Assembly: GCF_000597725.1 (NCBI RefSeq)
Contig: NZ_JFBL01000021.1
Coordinates: 1 to 36,055 of the forward strand
Reading direction: 5' to 3'
DNA: 36,055 nucleotides
Origin: Sulfurospirillum arcachonense DSM 9755
Lineage (GTDB): Bacteria > Campylobacterota > Campylobacteria > Campylobacterales > Sulfurospirillaceae
Shown here: piece after piece, positions 26,087-36,051 of the stretch
How the letters are laid out: every line of letters starts with the position of its first letter
Position numbering within the stretch: the first letter of the stretch is position 1
Notes under the pieces: generated by a model
Seen by the model: only the letters and a program-made list of their open reading frames with translations
What the model was told of the DNA's origin: nothing
Databases searched by the model: none
Position numbers and translations under genes: made by a program

Positions 26087-26728
26087 CTATTTTTTTGTAA
26101 TTTTATAGAGGTAATCCCCTAATGATTGGAAACACTGTACTAAAACAATAAGAATTAGTACAGTGTATAACATGATGTCGGTTTTAAAGCGATAGTACCC
26201 ATACTTTATGGCTACATCACCTAAACCACCACCTCCTACGGCTCCTGCCATTGCTGAGAAACCTATAATTGTGATTAATGTTAATGTTATTGCTGAAATT
26301 ATTCCTGGTAATGCTTCTACTATCATTACTTTAAAAATAATTTGAAAATTACTTGCTCCATATGATTTTGCAGCTTCAATAACTCCTATGTCAACTTCTT
26401 TTAATGCACTCTCAATAAGTCTTGCAACAAAAGGAGCAGCACCAATTGTTAAAGGTACAATCGCTGCAGTTGTTCCAATACTTTTTCCTACAATAATCTT
26501 AGTAACTGGAAAAAGGATAATCATCAAAATGATAAAAGGAAAAGAGCGTAGAGTATTGATAATAACATCTAAAACTCTATATACCTTTATGTTTGGAGCT
26601 AAACCATTTTTATCTGTTAAAATCAATGCAATTGCGGGTATAAAACCAAAAATTACAGCAAGTAAAGTTGAACTTAAACTCATATAGAGTGTTTCCCACA
26701 AAGCAGGGAGTAAAATTTTTTCTAACAT
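26087..26728 (-). CDS. metI: Methionine ABC transporter permease
   Basis: 213 aa with five predicted membrane helices. The permease-ATPase contact motif is the E-A-A-K-S-Y-G-A-S loop with G further along. The opening L-L-P-A-L-W-E-T-L-Y-M-S matches MetI proteins. I put the start at the ATG at 26728, whose TAATG overlap with the metN stop and GGAG 8 bases upstream are typical; a longer start at 26743 would lie inside metN without a ribosome site. It moves methionine (and probably formyl-Met or Met sulfoxide, as in relatives) across the inner membrane with MetN. Confidence 0.93.
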   Translation of the reverse strand: MLEKILLPALWETLYMSLSSTLLAVIFGFIPAIALILTDKNGLAPNIKVYRVLDVIINTLRSFPFIILMIILFPVTKIIVGKSIGTTAAIVPLTIGAAPFVARLIESALKEVDIGVIEAAKSYGASNFQIIFKVMIVEALPGIISAITLTLITIIGFSAMAGAVGGGGLGDVAIKYGYYRFKTDIMLYTVLILIVLVQCFQSLGDYLYKITKK

Positions 26729-27684
26729 TATAAAATCTCCCATGTTACATTTTTACTATCTAAATATTGAGTTACACTCTCTTTATCACTAGCTGTTATA
26801 TTGATAACTAAACTTCCTATAACATGGTTATTGATTTTTTCAAGTTTTCCCCAAACTATATTAAAATCTATATTCAAAGTTCTTGCCATATGTGTAATGA
26901 TAGAGTATTGAGCAATCTCTTTTGGAAAATAGAGTTTTATATTTTCTCCATCTTCAGGAATTACCTCTTTTTCACCCAAGAATTTTTTCATTTTCTTATC
27001 GGGTTGTAAAAATAGGTCTTCTATCTCTCCTTGACCAATAATATTTCCGTGTTCAAGTAAAATAGCTTTTTGGGCTACAGCTTTAACAACATCCATCTCA
27101 TGAGTCACTATAATGATAGTAATTCCTAACTCTTTATTGATTTTTTTTAATAAATCAAGAATAGAAGTAGTCGTATTTGGGTCAAGTGCACTTGTCGCTT
27201 CATCACTTAAAAGAATTTGAGGATCAAGCGTAAGAGCTCTAGCAATGGCAACTCTTTGTTTTTGCCCACCACTGAGTTCACTTGGATAAGCTGTACTTTT
27301 ATGAGACAAGTCAATGAGTTTTAATAACTCATCGACTTTCACTTTTATCTCATCTTTGCTAAATCCCCACACTTGCATAGGAAGTGCAATATTGTCAAAT
27401 ACATTTTTTCTTTGCATTAAAGAGAAGTGTTGAAAAATCATTCCAACATCTTTTCTAAAACTTTTTAGCTCAGTAGTGCTAAGATTTTTCACTTCTTTGT
27501 CAAAGACTTTTAGAGTTCCTATTTCATAACTTTCTAAGCCATTGATACAACGAAGTAGAGTTGACTTTCCAGCTCCACTATGTCCAACCATAGCGAAAAT
27601 TTCACCTTTATCTATTTTTAGACTAATATTGTTGAGAACTTTATCATTTCCAAAATATTTATCTAAATTTTTAATTTCAATCAA
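26728..27684 (-). CDS. metN: Methionine ABC transporter ATP-binding protein
   Basis: 318 aa. The ABC motifs are complete: Walker [10 protein letters not shown] (about 34-42), Q-loop M-I-F-Q-H-F, signature L-S-G-G-Q-K-Q-R-V, Walker [13 protein letters not shown] and the H-loop V-T-H-E-M-D. The C-terminal about 75 residues are the NIL domain that binds methionine and shuts the transporter when the cell is replete. The start is TTG at 27684, with AAAGGT six bases upstream and no in-frame ATG early enough. Only 10 bases separate it from the valS stop, so there is no room for an independent riboswitch; its expression probably follows valS. Confidence 0.95.
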   Translation of the reverse strand: MIEIKNLDKYFGNDKVLNNISLKIDKGEIFAMVGHSGAGKSTLLRCINGLESYEIGTLKVFDKEVKNLSTTELKSFRKDVGMIFQHFSLMQRKNVFDNIALPMQVWGFSKDEIKVKVDELLKLIDLSHKSTAYPSELSGGQKQRVAIARALTLDPQILLSDEATSALDPNTTTSILDLLKKINKELGITIIIVTHEMDVVKAVAQKAILLEHGNIIGQGEIEDLFLQPDKKMKKFLGEKEVIPEDGENIKLYFPKEIAQYSIITHMARTLNIDFNIVWGKLEKINNHVIGSLVINITASDKESVTQYLDSKNVTWEIL

Positions 27685-27694
27685 CTAAGTACCT

Positions 27695-30325
27695 TTAAAT
27701 ACTTGTCAAAGAAGATAACTCTTCTTCAATTTTATCAAATTTAGATTTTGCATCATTAAGTGCTTTTTGATTAGTTTCAACTACTTCTTTAGGAGCATTT
27801 GCAACAAATCTTTCATTATTTAACATACCACTTAGTTTTTGTATCTCTTTTTCTAGTTTTATTTTTTGAGCACTAAGTCTTTCTATGATAGGCGTTAAAT
27901 CAACACCTTTAAGAGGAATAAAAACCTCTAAGTTATCACTTACATCACGAACTGCATCTTCAAGCTTTTGAGTAATAAAGTTTACTTCACTACTTTTACC
28001 AAGAAGTTTTATAAATGGTACAGCTTTACTTAAATCTATGTTTTCATTAAGTTTAATAGAAAGTGTATCAATTTTACCAGGTACTTCTATAGTTGCTTTT
28101 GCACGTCTTATACTTACGATAGACTCAATAACGATTTCAAAGATTTTTTCTATCTCTTCATCTTTTTGTATATCATTTGGATAAGGTTTAATCATAATAG
28201 ATTCAACATCTTCAAGTTTTGTATCACTTAATTCTTGATATAAAAATTCAGAGATAAATGGCATAAATGGGTGCGTAAGTTTCATCGCTTCTTTAAAGAT
28301 AGCTCCAAGTTCACTTACACTTGATTTCTCAGCTTTAGAAAGCTCGATTCCCCAGTCACAAAACTCTCCCCATAAAAATCTATAAAGAACAGTTGCTGCG
28401 TCATTAAATCTATAAGAATCCATATAATCACGAACTTCTTTTGTAGCAACTGCAAGTCTTGATTTCATATAACGACCAAGGTCAGTTTTGATTTCAATTT
28501 CACTCAAATCAGCAAAACTATCAGCATTCATAAGAAGATATTTTGAAGCATTATAAAGCTTGTTTGTAAAGTTTCTCATCTGCTCTAGTTTTTCACCACT
28601 TAACTTGATATCACGACCTTGAACAGCAAGGATTGCAAGAGTAAAGCGGATAGTGTCTGCACTAAACTCTTCGATTGTATCAAGAGGGTCAATTACATTT
28701 CCTTTTGATTTACTCATCTTAGCGCCATGTTCATCTTTTACAAGTGCGTGAAGATAAATATCTTTAAATGGTAACTCTTTAAATTCATGTTCCCCTTGGA
28801 ACATCATACGAGCAACCCAAAAGAAAAGAATATCAAATCCAGTGATAAGAAGAGAGTTTGGATAAAAGTCTTTCATATCATCTGCAAACCATTTTTCATT
28901 CTCAAATTCACCTTCATTGCCCCAACCAAGAGTTGAAAATGGCCATAAGCCTGAGCTAAACCAAGTGTCTAGTACATCAGGGTCTTGGTATATATTTTTG
29001 CTCTTACATGTAGGACATTCACTTTGAGTATCTTGCTCGCTTGCCCATTCGTGATTACATTCTCGACAATAAAAAACAGGTATCTGATGTCCCCACCAAA
29101 GTTGACGAGAAATACACCAATCTCTAAGTTCATTCATCCAAGCGTTAAATGAGTTTATCCAGTGACTTGGGTAAAATTCTGCTAGGTGGTCATTTACTTT
29201 TTGTATTGCACCATTAGCTATCTCTTTTTTTACAAACCACTGTTTTGAGATATAAGGCTCAACAACATTTTTGCATCTATAACAGTGTCCTACTTGGTTT
29301 TCATAATCCTCAATTTTTTCAACAAAACCTTCAGCTTCAAGTTTCTCTACAATAGGATTTCTTGCTTCTAAACGCTCTTGTCCTTTAAAATCACCACATT
29401 CATCATTTAAAATTCCATCTTCATCAAAGATAGTGATAAATTCTAAGTCATGACGTTTTCCAACTTCGTAGTCATTTATGTCGTGAGCAGGAGTTACTTT
29501 AACACAACCTGTTCCAAACTCCATATCAACATGTTCATCTGTAATAATTTTTATTTTTCGTCCTATGAGAGGGAGAACAACATTTTTACCCACTAAATGA
29601 GAATATCTTTTATCCTCAGGATGAACCATAACAGCGGTATCACCAAAGTATGTTTCAGGTCTTGTAGTTGCTACTATTATAGACTCATCTGAATTTTCGA
29701 TAGGGTACTTTATGTGGTAAAGCTTTCCTTTATTTTGTTCAAATTCAACTTCTATGTCACTCAATGCTCCATCGTGTGTACACCAGTTAACCATGTAGTT
29801 TCCACGAACAATCATACCTTCATTATAAAGTTTTAAAAATGCTTTTTTTACAGAGTGTTTTAAACCCTCATCCATTGTAAATCTCTCACGGCTCCATGCA
29901 GGGCTTACTCCGAGTTTTCTCATTTGGTGGAAGATTTGATTTCCACTTATCTCTTTCCATTCCCAAACTTTCTCAAGAAACTTTTCACGGCCTAATTCTT
30001 CTTTTGTTATGCCTTTTGCAAGTAGTTGTTTCTCTACTACATTTTGAGTAGCAATACCAGCATGATCAGTTCCTGGTTGCCAAAGAGTTTTAAAACCATC
30101 CATTCTTTTGTAACGAGTAATAATGTCTTGAAGTGTAAATGTAAGTGCATGACCTATATGTAAGCTACCAGTGACATTTGGAGGAGGCATCATAATAGCA
30201 AAGTTTTTGCCATCTTTTTGTATACTTTTATTGCCATCTATTTCAAAATAACCACGCTCTTCCCAAATCTTATAATAAGAATCTTCTACTATTTTTGGAT
30301 TGTAAACTGTACTTTTTTCACTCAT
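27695..30325 (-). CDS. valS: Valyl-tRNA synthetase
   Basis: 876 aa. It charges tRNA-Val and edits mischarged Thr. Class I signatures: P-P-P-N-V-T-G-S-L-H-I-G-H-A near the N-terminus and K-M-S-K-S-K-G-N-V-I-D-P in the catalytic core. The editing insertion (T-T-R-P-E-T-Y-F-G-D-T-A), the zinc-binding Cys pairs (C-R-E-C and C-P-T-C), the anticodon-binding domain and the C-terminal coiled-coil arm are all present. I choose the ATG at 30325 (N-terminus S-E-K-S-T-V-Y-N-P); an in-frame TTG 14 codons earlier has no ribosome site and adds a non-conserved leader. Confidence 0.97.
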   Translation of the reverse strand: MSEKSTVYNPKIVEDSYYKIWEERGYFEIDGNKSIQKDGKNFAIMMPPPNVTGSLHIGHALTFTLQDIITRYKRMDGFKTLWQPGTDHAGIATQNVVEKQLLAKGITKEELGREKFLEKVWEWKEISGNQIFHQMRKLGVSPAWSRERFTMDEGLKHSVKKAFLKLYNEGMIVRGNYMVNWCTHDGALSDIEVEFEQNKGKLYHIKYPIENSDESIIVATTRPETYFGDTAVMVHPEDKRYSHLVGKNVVLPLIGRKIKIITDEHVDMEFGTGCVKVTPAHDINDYEVGKRHDLEFITIFDEDGILNDECGDFKGQERLEARNPIVEKLEAEGFVEKIEDYENQVGHCYRCKNVVEPYISKQWFVKKEIANGAIQKVNDHLAEFYPSHWINSFNAWMNELRDWCISRQLWWGHQIPVFYCRECNHEWASEQDTQSECPTCKSKNIYQDPDVLDTWFSSGLWPFSTLGWGNEGEFENEKWFADDMKDFYPNSLLITGFDILFFWVARMMFQGEHEFKELPFKDIYLHALVKDEHGAKMSKSKGNVIDPLDTIEEFSADTIRFTLAILAVQGRDIKLSGEKLEQMRNFTNKLYNASKYLLMNADSFADLSEIEIKTDLGRYMKSRLAVATKEVRDYMDSYRFNDAATVLYRFLWGEFCDWGIELSKAEKSSVSELGAIFKEAMKLTHPFMPFISEFLYQELSDTKLEDVESIMIKPYPNDIQKDEEIEKIFEIVIESIVSIRRAKATIEVPGKIDTLSIKLNENIDLSKAVPFIKLLGKSSEVNFITQKLEDAVRDVSDNLEVFIPLKGVDLTPIIERLSAQKIKLEKEIQKLSGMLNNERFVANAPKEVVETNQKALNDAKSKFDKIEEELSSLTSI

Positions 30326-30462
30326 GATACAAAATGCCTTATTTATATTTTGACGCGAGTATATCAAAATGTGGGTAAATAAATCATTAAAGGTAGAGAA
30401 TTAAATATTTTAGTTTTTATTAAAAATGAATCTTTTTATTAAGTAAATACACACTAAAATAC

Positions 30463-30483
30463 TATCTATAGAATATATAGATA
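30463..30483. promoter_or_regulatory. Inverted repeat upstream of epimerase gene
   Basis: TATCTATA (30463-30470) and TATAGATA (30476-30483) are perfect 8-base arms around GAATA. The site is 23 bases before the ATG at 30507 in the 181-base divergent gap with valS, and GGAG lies between. It could be an operator or simply AT-rich promoter sequence; the latter cannot be excluded. Confidence 0.35.
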
Positions 30484-30506
30484 TTTTAAGATAATGTGGA
30501 GTTTTA

Positions 30507-31373
30507 ATGAGAATAGCTATTTGTGGAGCTAGTGGTTTTATAGGTACACAGATTTCAAGAACCTTGGTTATGAAAGGTTATGAAGTGGTGAGAATAGGAC
30601 GAGAACATTTTAAAAATAGTGCGTCTTTACATCGTTCTATTGATGGATGCGAAGTAATTATCAATCTTTGTGGTGCACCAATAATTAGTAAATGGGATGA
30701 ACTGTATAAACATGAACTTTATATAAGTAGAGTTGAGACTACAAAAAAGCTTATTAAAGAAATAGCAATTTTACAAAATAAACCACTACTTTATATATCG
30801 GTATCATCTATATCTGTGTACAAAAGAGATTTTACACATGAAGATACTTCTGTAAACTATGGAACTGACTATCTCTCTTTATTGGCAAAAGAGTGGGAGC
30901 AAGAAGTAAAAAAAGTTGATGCATTTGGAGTTCGTTCGGTAGTATTTAGACTGGGGGCTGTTTTAGGTAAAAATGGTGGTATACTAGATGAAGCAAAAGT
31001 AGCTTTTAAAATGGGATTTGGAGTTATTCCTGGAGATGGAAAACAAGTCTTGTCTTGGATACATATGGATGATGTAATAGATGTTTTTCAAAGAGCTATT
31101 AAAGATAAAAAAATGCAAGGTATTTATAATCTTGTATCTCCTCAAAGTGTGAACATGAAGGGCTTTATGTCCACATTTGGTAAGACAATAGGAAGACCAG
31201 CTTGGTTAAAAATACCAAAAAAATTGATGAAAATTAGATATGGAGAGGGAGCCGAATATTTTTTCAAAGGCTCTCTAGTTTTACCAAAAAGATTACAAAA
31301 AGATGGATATATTTTTAAGTATTCGGATTTAAGTAAAGCTTTAAAGTCCATTGAAAATAGACAAAAAATATAA
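30507..31373 (+). CDS. TIGR01777-family NAD(P)-dependent epimerase
   Basis: 288 aa, short-chain dehydrogenase fold. The nucleotide-binding motif G-A-S-G-F-I-G lies at residues 7-13; the central V-I-N-L-C-G-A-P-I and V-S-S-I-S-V-Y segments follow, and W-I-H-M-D-D is in the C-terminal half. The tail R-P-A-W-L-K-I-P belongs to the DUF1731 domain of this family (E. coli YfcH type). The substrate and role are not established for the family. GGAG lies 6 bases before the ATG. It is transcribed away from valS and appears monocistronic. Confidence 0.88.
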   Translation: MRIAICGASGFIGTQISRTLVMKGYEVVRIGREHFKNSASLHRSIDGCEVIINLCGAPIISKWDELYKHELYISRVETTKKLIKEIAILQNKPLLYISVSSISVYKRDFTHEDTSVNYGTDYLSLLAKEWEQEVKKVDAFGVRSVVFRLGAVLGKNGGILDEAKVAFKMGFGVIPGDGKQVLSWIHMDDVIDVFQRAIKDKKMQGIYNLVSPQSVNMKGFMSTFGKTIGRPAWLKIPKKLMKIRYGEGAEYFFKGSLVLPKRLQKDGYIFKYSDLSKALKSIENRQKI

Positions 31374-31468
31374 TTTTAACTCTTTTATATTTATTTCATA
31401 TTATAAAACTACAAAATCAATTTTGTGAATAACAATTTAAATTAATATAAAAAACAATAAAGTTTGAC

Positions 31469-31474
31469 TATAAT
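31469..31474 (+). promoter_or_regulatory. Likely -10 box for the helicase gene
   Basis: TATAAT at 31469-31474 is 33 bases before the helicase ATG and is preceded by TTTGAC. No -35 match is seen. AGGAA at 31499-31503 is the ribosome site. Confidence 0.55.
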
Positions 31475-31507
31475 TCGCAAAAAATTAGACTTTCAGACAG
31501 GAAATTA

Positions 31508-33538
31508 ATGCCTTTATCAAGACTTAACGAAGAACAGTATAAAGCAGCTACAACGGAAGCTGGCTCAAATCTTATTATAGCAAGTGCTGGAACAGGAAAG
31601 ACGTCTACTATTGTAGCTAGGATTGCGTACCTTTTAAAAGAACAGAATGTAAAACCTGAACATATTTTACTTTTAACTTTTACTAATAAAGCAGCAGCGG
31701 AAATGTTAGAGCGTGTTGCCACTTATTTTGATAAATCAATAGTAGATAAAATAGAATCTGGAACTTTTCATGCAGTTAGTTATAGATTGCTTAAAAAACT
31801 TGGTCGTAAAATATCATTAAAACAGCCAAAAGATTTAAAAATACTTTTAAAAACAATACATGATAGAAGAAGATTTGATCATATAGATTCTCCCATAAAA
31901 GCCTACCAGTCTTCATATCTTTACGATTTATTTTCTTTATATCAAAACTCAACCGTTGATCTTAGTTTTTCACAGTGGTTAGAAGAAGATGAAAGTGAAC
32001 ATGGAGTCTATTTTGATATATATGAAGATATTTTTGAAGAATTTAAAGAGTTAAAAAAAGAGTACGGTTATGTAGATTTTAATGATTTACTTATTTTGAT
32101 GAGAGATATTCTTAAAACAGATGATACTATCAAGTTTGCTGAAGTTTTAGTAGATGAATATCAAGATACAAATACCCTCCAAGGTTCTTTAATTGATACT
32201 TTCAATAAAAAATCACTTTTTTGTGTAGGAGATTATGATCAAAGTATTTATGCTTTTAATGGTGCTAATATAGACATCATTGGTTCTTTTGCAACACGTT
32301 ATAATAATGCAAAAATCTTTAAGTTAAATAAAAATTATCGCTCGACTTCTAAAATACTTTCTTTAGCCAATCGTGTAATAGAACACAATCCACGACTTTA
32401 TGAAAAAAAGTTAGAAGTGACAAGAATGGGTGAATGTGAAGCGCCAAGACTTTTGATATATAATGAGCTTTTTACTCAATACCAGTCAATATCTTCCCAA
32501 ATAAAACTCTCTAATACAAACTTTAATGATATTGCAGTGATATTTAGAAATAATTCTAGTGCTGATGGTATAGAAGCAACTTTGAGGGAAGTAGGCATTA
32601 CATGTAAGAGAAAAGGGGGGATCAGTTTTTTTGATTCTCGTGAAGTTAAAGCAATGATGGATTTAGTAAGTGTTGTTGTAAATCCAAAAGATATGATGGC
32701 CTTTATACATGTATTCGAGTATGCAAAAGGTGTTGGTTCTGCTTTATCTAAAGAGTTTTTTGAAGCACTTTTTAAATTAGGTGATGGAGATATATACCAA
32801 GGTTTTTTTCATCCAAAAGATATTGCTAATCCTTTTAAAACAAGAGTCAAAAATTATCAGCTGGGATTATTTGATGATTGTCATGAATTTGGAAGTGTGA
32901 GCCGGTTTTCTAAAGAAGGCTTTGATGAAGTTTTCTTATCTAATCCTATTTTAAAACATGCAAGGCTTAGTGTTGAGGGCTCAAAGTTCATTTACTCATT
33001 TTATAAATATATGAAAAACTCTACGCGTATTAAAAATCCACAAACTTTAGTTAATCATATATTGAGTTCTGAAATTTTTAATGCTATTGCTGATTCTTTA
33101 GCAATAGCTCGTTCTACTAGAAAAGATGGTAGTGTAGATGAAGTAGCAAAAAAAGAAGCAAGAGCAAGAATATTTAGAAAAGGGCACCTTTTGAAAGATT
33201 TAGCCAATGGGTATAAGTCTAGTGAAAGATTTTTAAATGCCTTGACATTAGGAAGTAGTGAAATGAGTGAAGGTGAAGGAGTTAATCTTCTAAGTGTTCA
33301 TGCTAGTAAAGGATTAGAATTTAGTGAAGTGTATGTAATCGATCTTATGGATGGCAGATTTCCAAATAGAAAACTAATGAGTAAAGGTGGGAGTTTAGAA
33401 GAAGAGAGAAGACTTTTTTATGTTGCTACAACGAGGGCAAAAGACAAGTTAGCTCTCTCCTTTGCAAAATTTGATAAGATTAAAAAAATAGAATATATTC
33501 ACTCTCCATTTTTAAAAGAAGCTAAACTTGTAACATAA
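31508..33538 (+). CDS. UvrD/Rep-family ATP-dependent DNA helicase
   Basis: 676 aa, superfamily 1A 3'-5' helicase. Motifs in order: Q-motif L-N-E-E-Q-Y-K-A-A (about 5-13); Walker A A-S-A-G-T-G-K-T-S-T (about 25-34); T-F-T-N-K-A-A-A-E-M; D-E-Y-Q-D-T-N (about 216-222); G-D-Y-D-Q-S-I-Y-A-F-N-G; N-Y-R-S-T; L-S-V-H-A-S-K-G-L-E-F; and V-A-T-T-R-A-K-D-K-L. All catalytic motifs are intact, so it should be active in repair or replication restart. Its length and lack of a C-terminal Tudor-like extension fit the Rep/PcrA-like forms of Campylobacterota more than E. coli UvrD. It is probably transcribed alone. Confidence 0.94.
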   Translation: MPLSRLNEEQYKAATTEAGSNLIIASAGTGKTSTIVARIAYLLKEQNVKPEHILLLTFTNKAAAEMLERVATYFDKSIVDKIESGTFHAVSYRLLKKLGRKISLKQPKDLKILLKTIHDRRRFDHIDSPIKAYQSSYLYDLFSLYQNSTVDLSFSQWLEEDESEHGVYFDIYEDIFEEFKELKKEYGYVDFNDLLILMRDILKTDDTIKFAEVLVDEYQDTNTLQGSLIDTFNKKSLFCVGDYDQSIYAFNGANIDIIGSFATRYNNAKIFKLNKNYRSTSKILSLANRVIEHNPRLYEKKLEVTRMGECEAPRLLIYNELFTQYQSISSQIKLSNTNFNDIAVIFRNNSSADGIEATLREVGITCKRKGGISFFDSREVKAMMDLVSVVVNPKDMMAFIHVFEYAKGVGSALSKEFFEALFKLGDGDIYQGFFHPKDIANPFKTRVKNYQLGLFDDCHEFGSVSRFSKEGFDEVFLSNPILKHARLSVEGSKFIYSFYKYMKNSTRIKNPQTLVNHILSSEIFNAIADSLAIARSTRKDGSVDEVAKKEARARIFRKGHLLKDLANGYKSSERFLNALTLGSSEMSEGEGVNLLSVHASKGLEFSEVYVIDLMDGRFPNRKLMSKGGSLEEERRLFYVATTRAKDKLALSFAKFDKIKKIEYIHSPFLKEAKLVT

Positions 33539-33604
33539 TTATTTATTTTAAATAAGTATATAACTAAATTAATATAAAATAGAATTAAATTATGAGGAGT
33601 GGTA

Positions 33605-33994
33605 ATGAAAAAAGTTATATTGGGGTTGATAATAATTTCAACTTTTGTATTAGCGGGCGTTAAAACAGTAGGTATTTCACCTCAAGTATTACAAAGTAGC
33701 TATAAGATTATAGATATAAGAACAAAGTCAGAGTGGATGGAAACAGGGATAGTAAAAGGTTCTATTCCAATCATGTTTTTTGATGCACGTGGAAATTATG
33801 ATGCACAAAAGTTTATAGATATGCTAAGTGGCTATGTGAAAAAAAATGAAGAGTTTGCACTTATCTGTCGCACAGGACGTAGAAGCACAGTAGTCTCTAA
33901 TTTTTTAGGTGATATGGGCTACAATGTAGTCAATTTACAAGGTGGAATAAAAAGTTTACTCCAACAAGGATATAAATTAGCACCTTATCAATAA
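33605..33994 (+). CDS. Exported rhodanese-domain protein
   Basis: 129 aa from the ATG at 33605, chosen over an upstream in-frame GTG because GAGGAG sits 5 bases before it. A signal peptide (about 1-17, ending L-A-G) is followed by a single rhodanese domain: I-D-I-R-T-K-S-E-W near its start and the active loop C88-R-T-G-R-R-S, with catalytic Cys and the two Arg present. Likely a periplasmic sulfur-transferase or persulfide carrier, plausible in a sulfur-oxidising organism, but the partner is unknown. Neighbours give no functional hint. Confidence 0.88.
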   Translation: MKKVILGLIIISTFVLAGVKTVGISPQVLQSSYKIIDIRTKSEWMETGIVKGSIPIMFFDARGNYDAQKFIDMLSGYVKKNEEFALICRTGRRSTVVSNFLGDMGYNVVNLQGGIKSLLQQGYKLAPYQ

Positions 33995-34127
33995 AATTTC
34001 TAAATAGTAGAAAGCTCTATTTTATCTTAAATGTTCCTTATTGTAACAAATTAGTATATTATTTTTAATTTATAAAATTATTATTTAGTATTTAAAGTAA
34101 ATATATTTTTTATATATTAGTATATAT

Positions 34128-34133
34128 TATAAT
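34128..34133 (+). promoter_or_regulatory. Likely -10 box for the chemoreceptor gene
   Basis: TATAAT lies 19 bases before the ATG at 34153, in a very AT-rich 158-base gap; AGGGAG at 34140-34145 is the ribosome site. The short leader is normal. No sigma-28 or sigma-54 element was recognised with confidence. Confidence 0.5.
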
Positions 34134-34152
34134 CAATACAGGGAGTGCTAAA

Positions 34153-36051
34153 ATGGGGACAATAAAAAATAAAATATTATTAATAGTTTCACTATTGGTG
34201 ACAATTGTAATAGTAATAATAGCAGATATAGGCTATAACGAAGCTCGTCATGATATTCAAGAAGACATTGAACATAGATTATTAGCTACACTTAATATTG
34301 AAACAAATAAGTTTGACTCACTTTTTCGTGAGAAGAAAAAATTGATCTCTAATCTCGCAAAAACACTTGAGAAAGCTCCACTAGATAAAGAAATACATTT
34401 AGGGTATATGAAAGATACTCGTGATATTATGAATATTGCAGTTGTTTTTGCTGGATATTATGATAGACAGTATTTTGATACCTCAGGATGGATACCTCCT
34501 GCAACTTATGATGCAACAAAACGTCCTTGGTACACTGATCCTTTGAAAAATGATAAAAAACCAACAGTCTCTGGTCCATTTTCTTATAAAGGCAATGATG
34601 GAAAAGATATAAAATATCTAGCTATTGGTCAATCTATGTATAAAGATGGAAAGTTTTTTGGTGTGCTATCTAGTGAAGTAAGAGCTAAAGAAATTGATGT
34701 AAAGCTAAAAAAAGTTAAAATCTTAAAAACTGGATATATGGCTTTAATAGATAAAAAAGGAACTGTTCTTATCCATCCTAGTGAGAAAATCTTAGGAAAA
34801 AGATTAACCGATTTGGGATTAGACACACTTTATAATGCAATAATTTCCAAAAAAATAGGCAAATCAGAATATATATTTAAAGGAGAAGAAAAAATATCTT
34901 ACTTTAAACACTCTGAAGAGTCTCCGTGGATATTAATATCATTGGCTAATAAAGCCGAAGCGGAAGAACCATTAAATGCTCTGTTAAAAAAATTCATCAT
35001 TATTGGTATTGTTTCAATTTTAGTATCAATTCTTATTGTATATTTGATTATTACATTTTCTTTAAAACCATTATCAGATATGAGATTACATGCTCAAGAT
35101 TTAGCTAGTGGAAATGGTGATCTTACAAAAGAGTTAAGCACTGAGAGAAAAGATGAAATATCTAAAGTAAGTAAAGAGATAAATAATTTTATTCAAAGAA
35201 TTAGAAGTGTCATTCAAGAAGCTAAACAGTTAAGTAGCGAAAATTCTTCTGTATCTCATGAACTCTCAACAACATCTTTTCAAGTAGGTGAAAGAGTTGA
35301 AAATTCAACATTACTTATATCTGAGACAACTAATATTTCTCAAGATATTAAAACTGAAATAGATAGTTCAATTGAAGAAGCAAATGGTGCTAAAGAAGAT
35401 ATTCAAGAAGCAAATAAATCTTTACAAGAAGCAAAAGATGAAATTGTTTTAATGGCAACAAGCGTAGAAAAAAGTGTACAAACAGAGATTGAACTTGCTG
35501 CAAAAATTGCACAATTAAGTCAAGATGCTGAACAAGTAAAAGAGATTCTTACAGTTATCAATGATATTGCTGACCAAACAAATCTTTTAGCACTCAATGC
35601 AGCTATTGAAGCAGCCCGTGCTGGTGAGCATGGACGTGGATTTGCTGTTGTTGCTGATGAAGTTAGAAAATTAGCTGAACGTACTCAAAAATCTCTTATT
35701 GAAATCAATGCTACGATTAATGTTATTGTTCAATCTGTTTCTGGTTCAAGTGATGAGATGAATAAAAACTCTGAAGAGATTCAGAAGTTAACTATCTTTG
35801 CTGAAAATGCTCAAAGTAAAATTGTTCAAACTACTAAAGTTATGAATAAAGCTACACTAGTGAATGAAAAGATGATTAATAACTATATCCAAACAGGTAA
35901 AAATGTTGATAATATAGTAAGTAAAGTTCTTACCATAAATGAACTCTCTGGTGAAAATACAAGAAGTGTTGAAGAGATAGCAAGTGCTGCTGAACACTTA
36001 AATTCTATGACGGAAAAACTCAATACTACTTTAGGTATGTTTAAAACTTGA
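34153..36051 (+). CDS. Methyl-accepting chemotaxis protein with dCache sensor
   Basis: 632 aa, complete. Membrane helix 1 (about 7-26) and helix 2 (about 280-302) bracket a periplasmic dCache domain, in which D-A-T-K-R-P-W-Y (about 123-130) and a downstream T-G-Y-M-A-L-I-D-x-K-G-x-x-L-x-H-P fit the usual double-Cache pattern; such domains bind amino acids, organic acids or other small molecules. A HAMP domain (about 303-355) leads to the signalling domain, whose hairpin tip [21 protein letters not shown] lies at about 471-491. There is no C-terminal CheR-docking pentapeptide, so adaptation may be limited or assisted by others. The ligand is unknown. Confidence 0.95.
   Translation: MGTIKNKILLIVSLLVTIVIVIIADIGYNEARHDIQEDIEHRLLATLNIETNKFDSLFREKKKLISNLAKTLEKAPLDKEIHLGYMKDTRDIMNIAVVFAGYYDRQYFDTSGWIPPATYDATKRPWYTDPLKNDKKPTVSGPFSYKGNDGKDIKYLAIGQSMYKDGKFFGVLSSEVRAKEIDVKLKKVKILKTGYMALIDKKGTVLIHPSEKILGKRLTDLGLDTLYNAIISKKIGKSEYIFKGEEKISYFKHSEESPWILISLANKAEAEEPLNALLKKFIIIGIVSILVSILIVYLIITFSLKPLSDMRLHAQDLASGNGDLTKELSTERKDEISKVSKEINNFIQRIRSVIQEAKQLSSENSSVSHELSTTSFQVGERVENSTLLISETTNISQDIKTEIDSSIEEANGAKEDIQEANKSLQEAKDEIVLMATSVEKSVQTEIELAAKIAQLSQDAEQVKEILTVINDIADQTNLLALNAAIEAARAGEHGRGFAVVADEVRKLAERTQKSLIEINATINVIVQSVSGSSDEMNKNSEEIQKLTIFAENAQSKIVQTTKVMNKATLVNEKMINNYIQTGKNVDNIVSKVLTINELSGENTRSVEEIASAAEHLNSMTEKLNTTLGMFKT

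Noticed and set aside
30365-30367. TTG start for valS
   Set aside because: It lacks a ribosome site and adds 14 residues not typical of ValS; the ATG at 30325 fits.
33995-34152. tRNA or riboswitch in the gap before the chemoreceptor
   Set aside because: The gap is almost all A/T with only a weak 6-bp repeat; no cloverleaf or conserved aptamer was seen.
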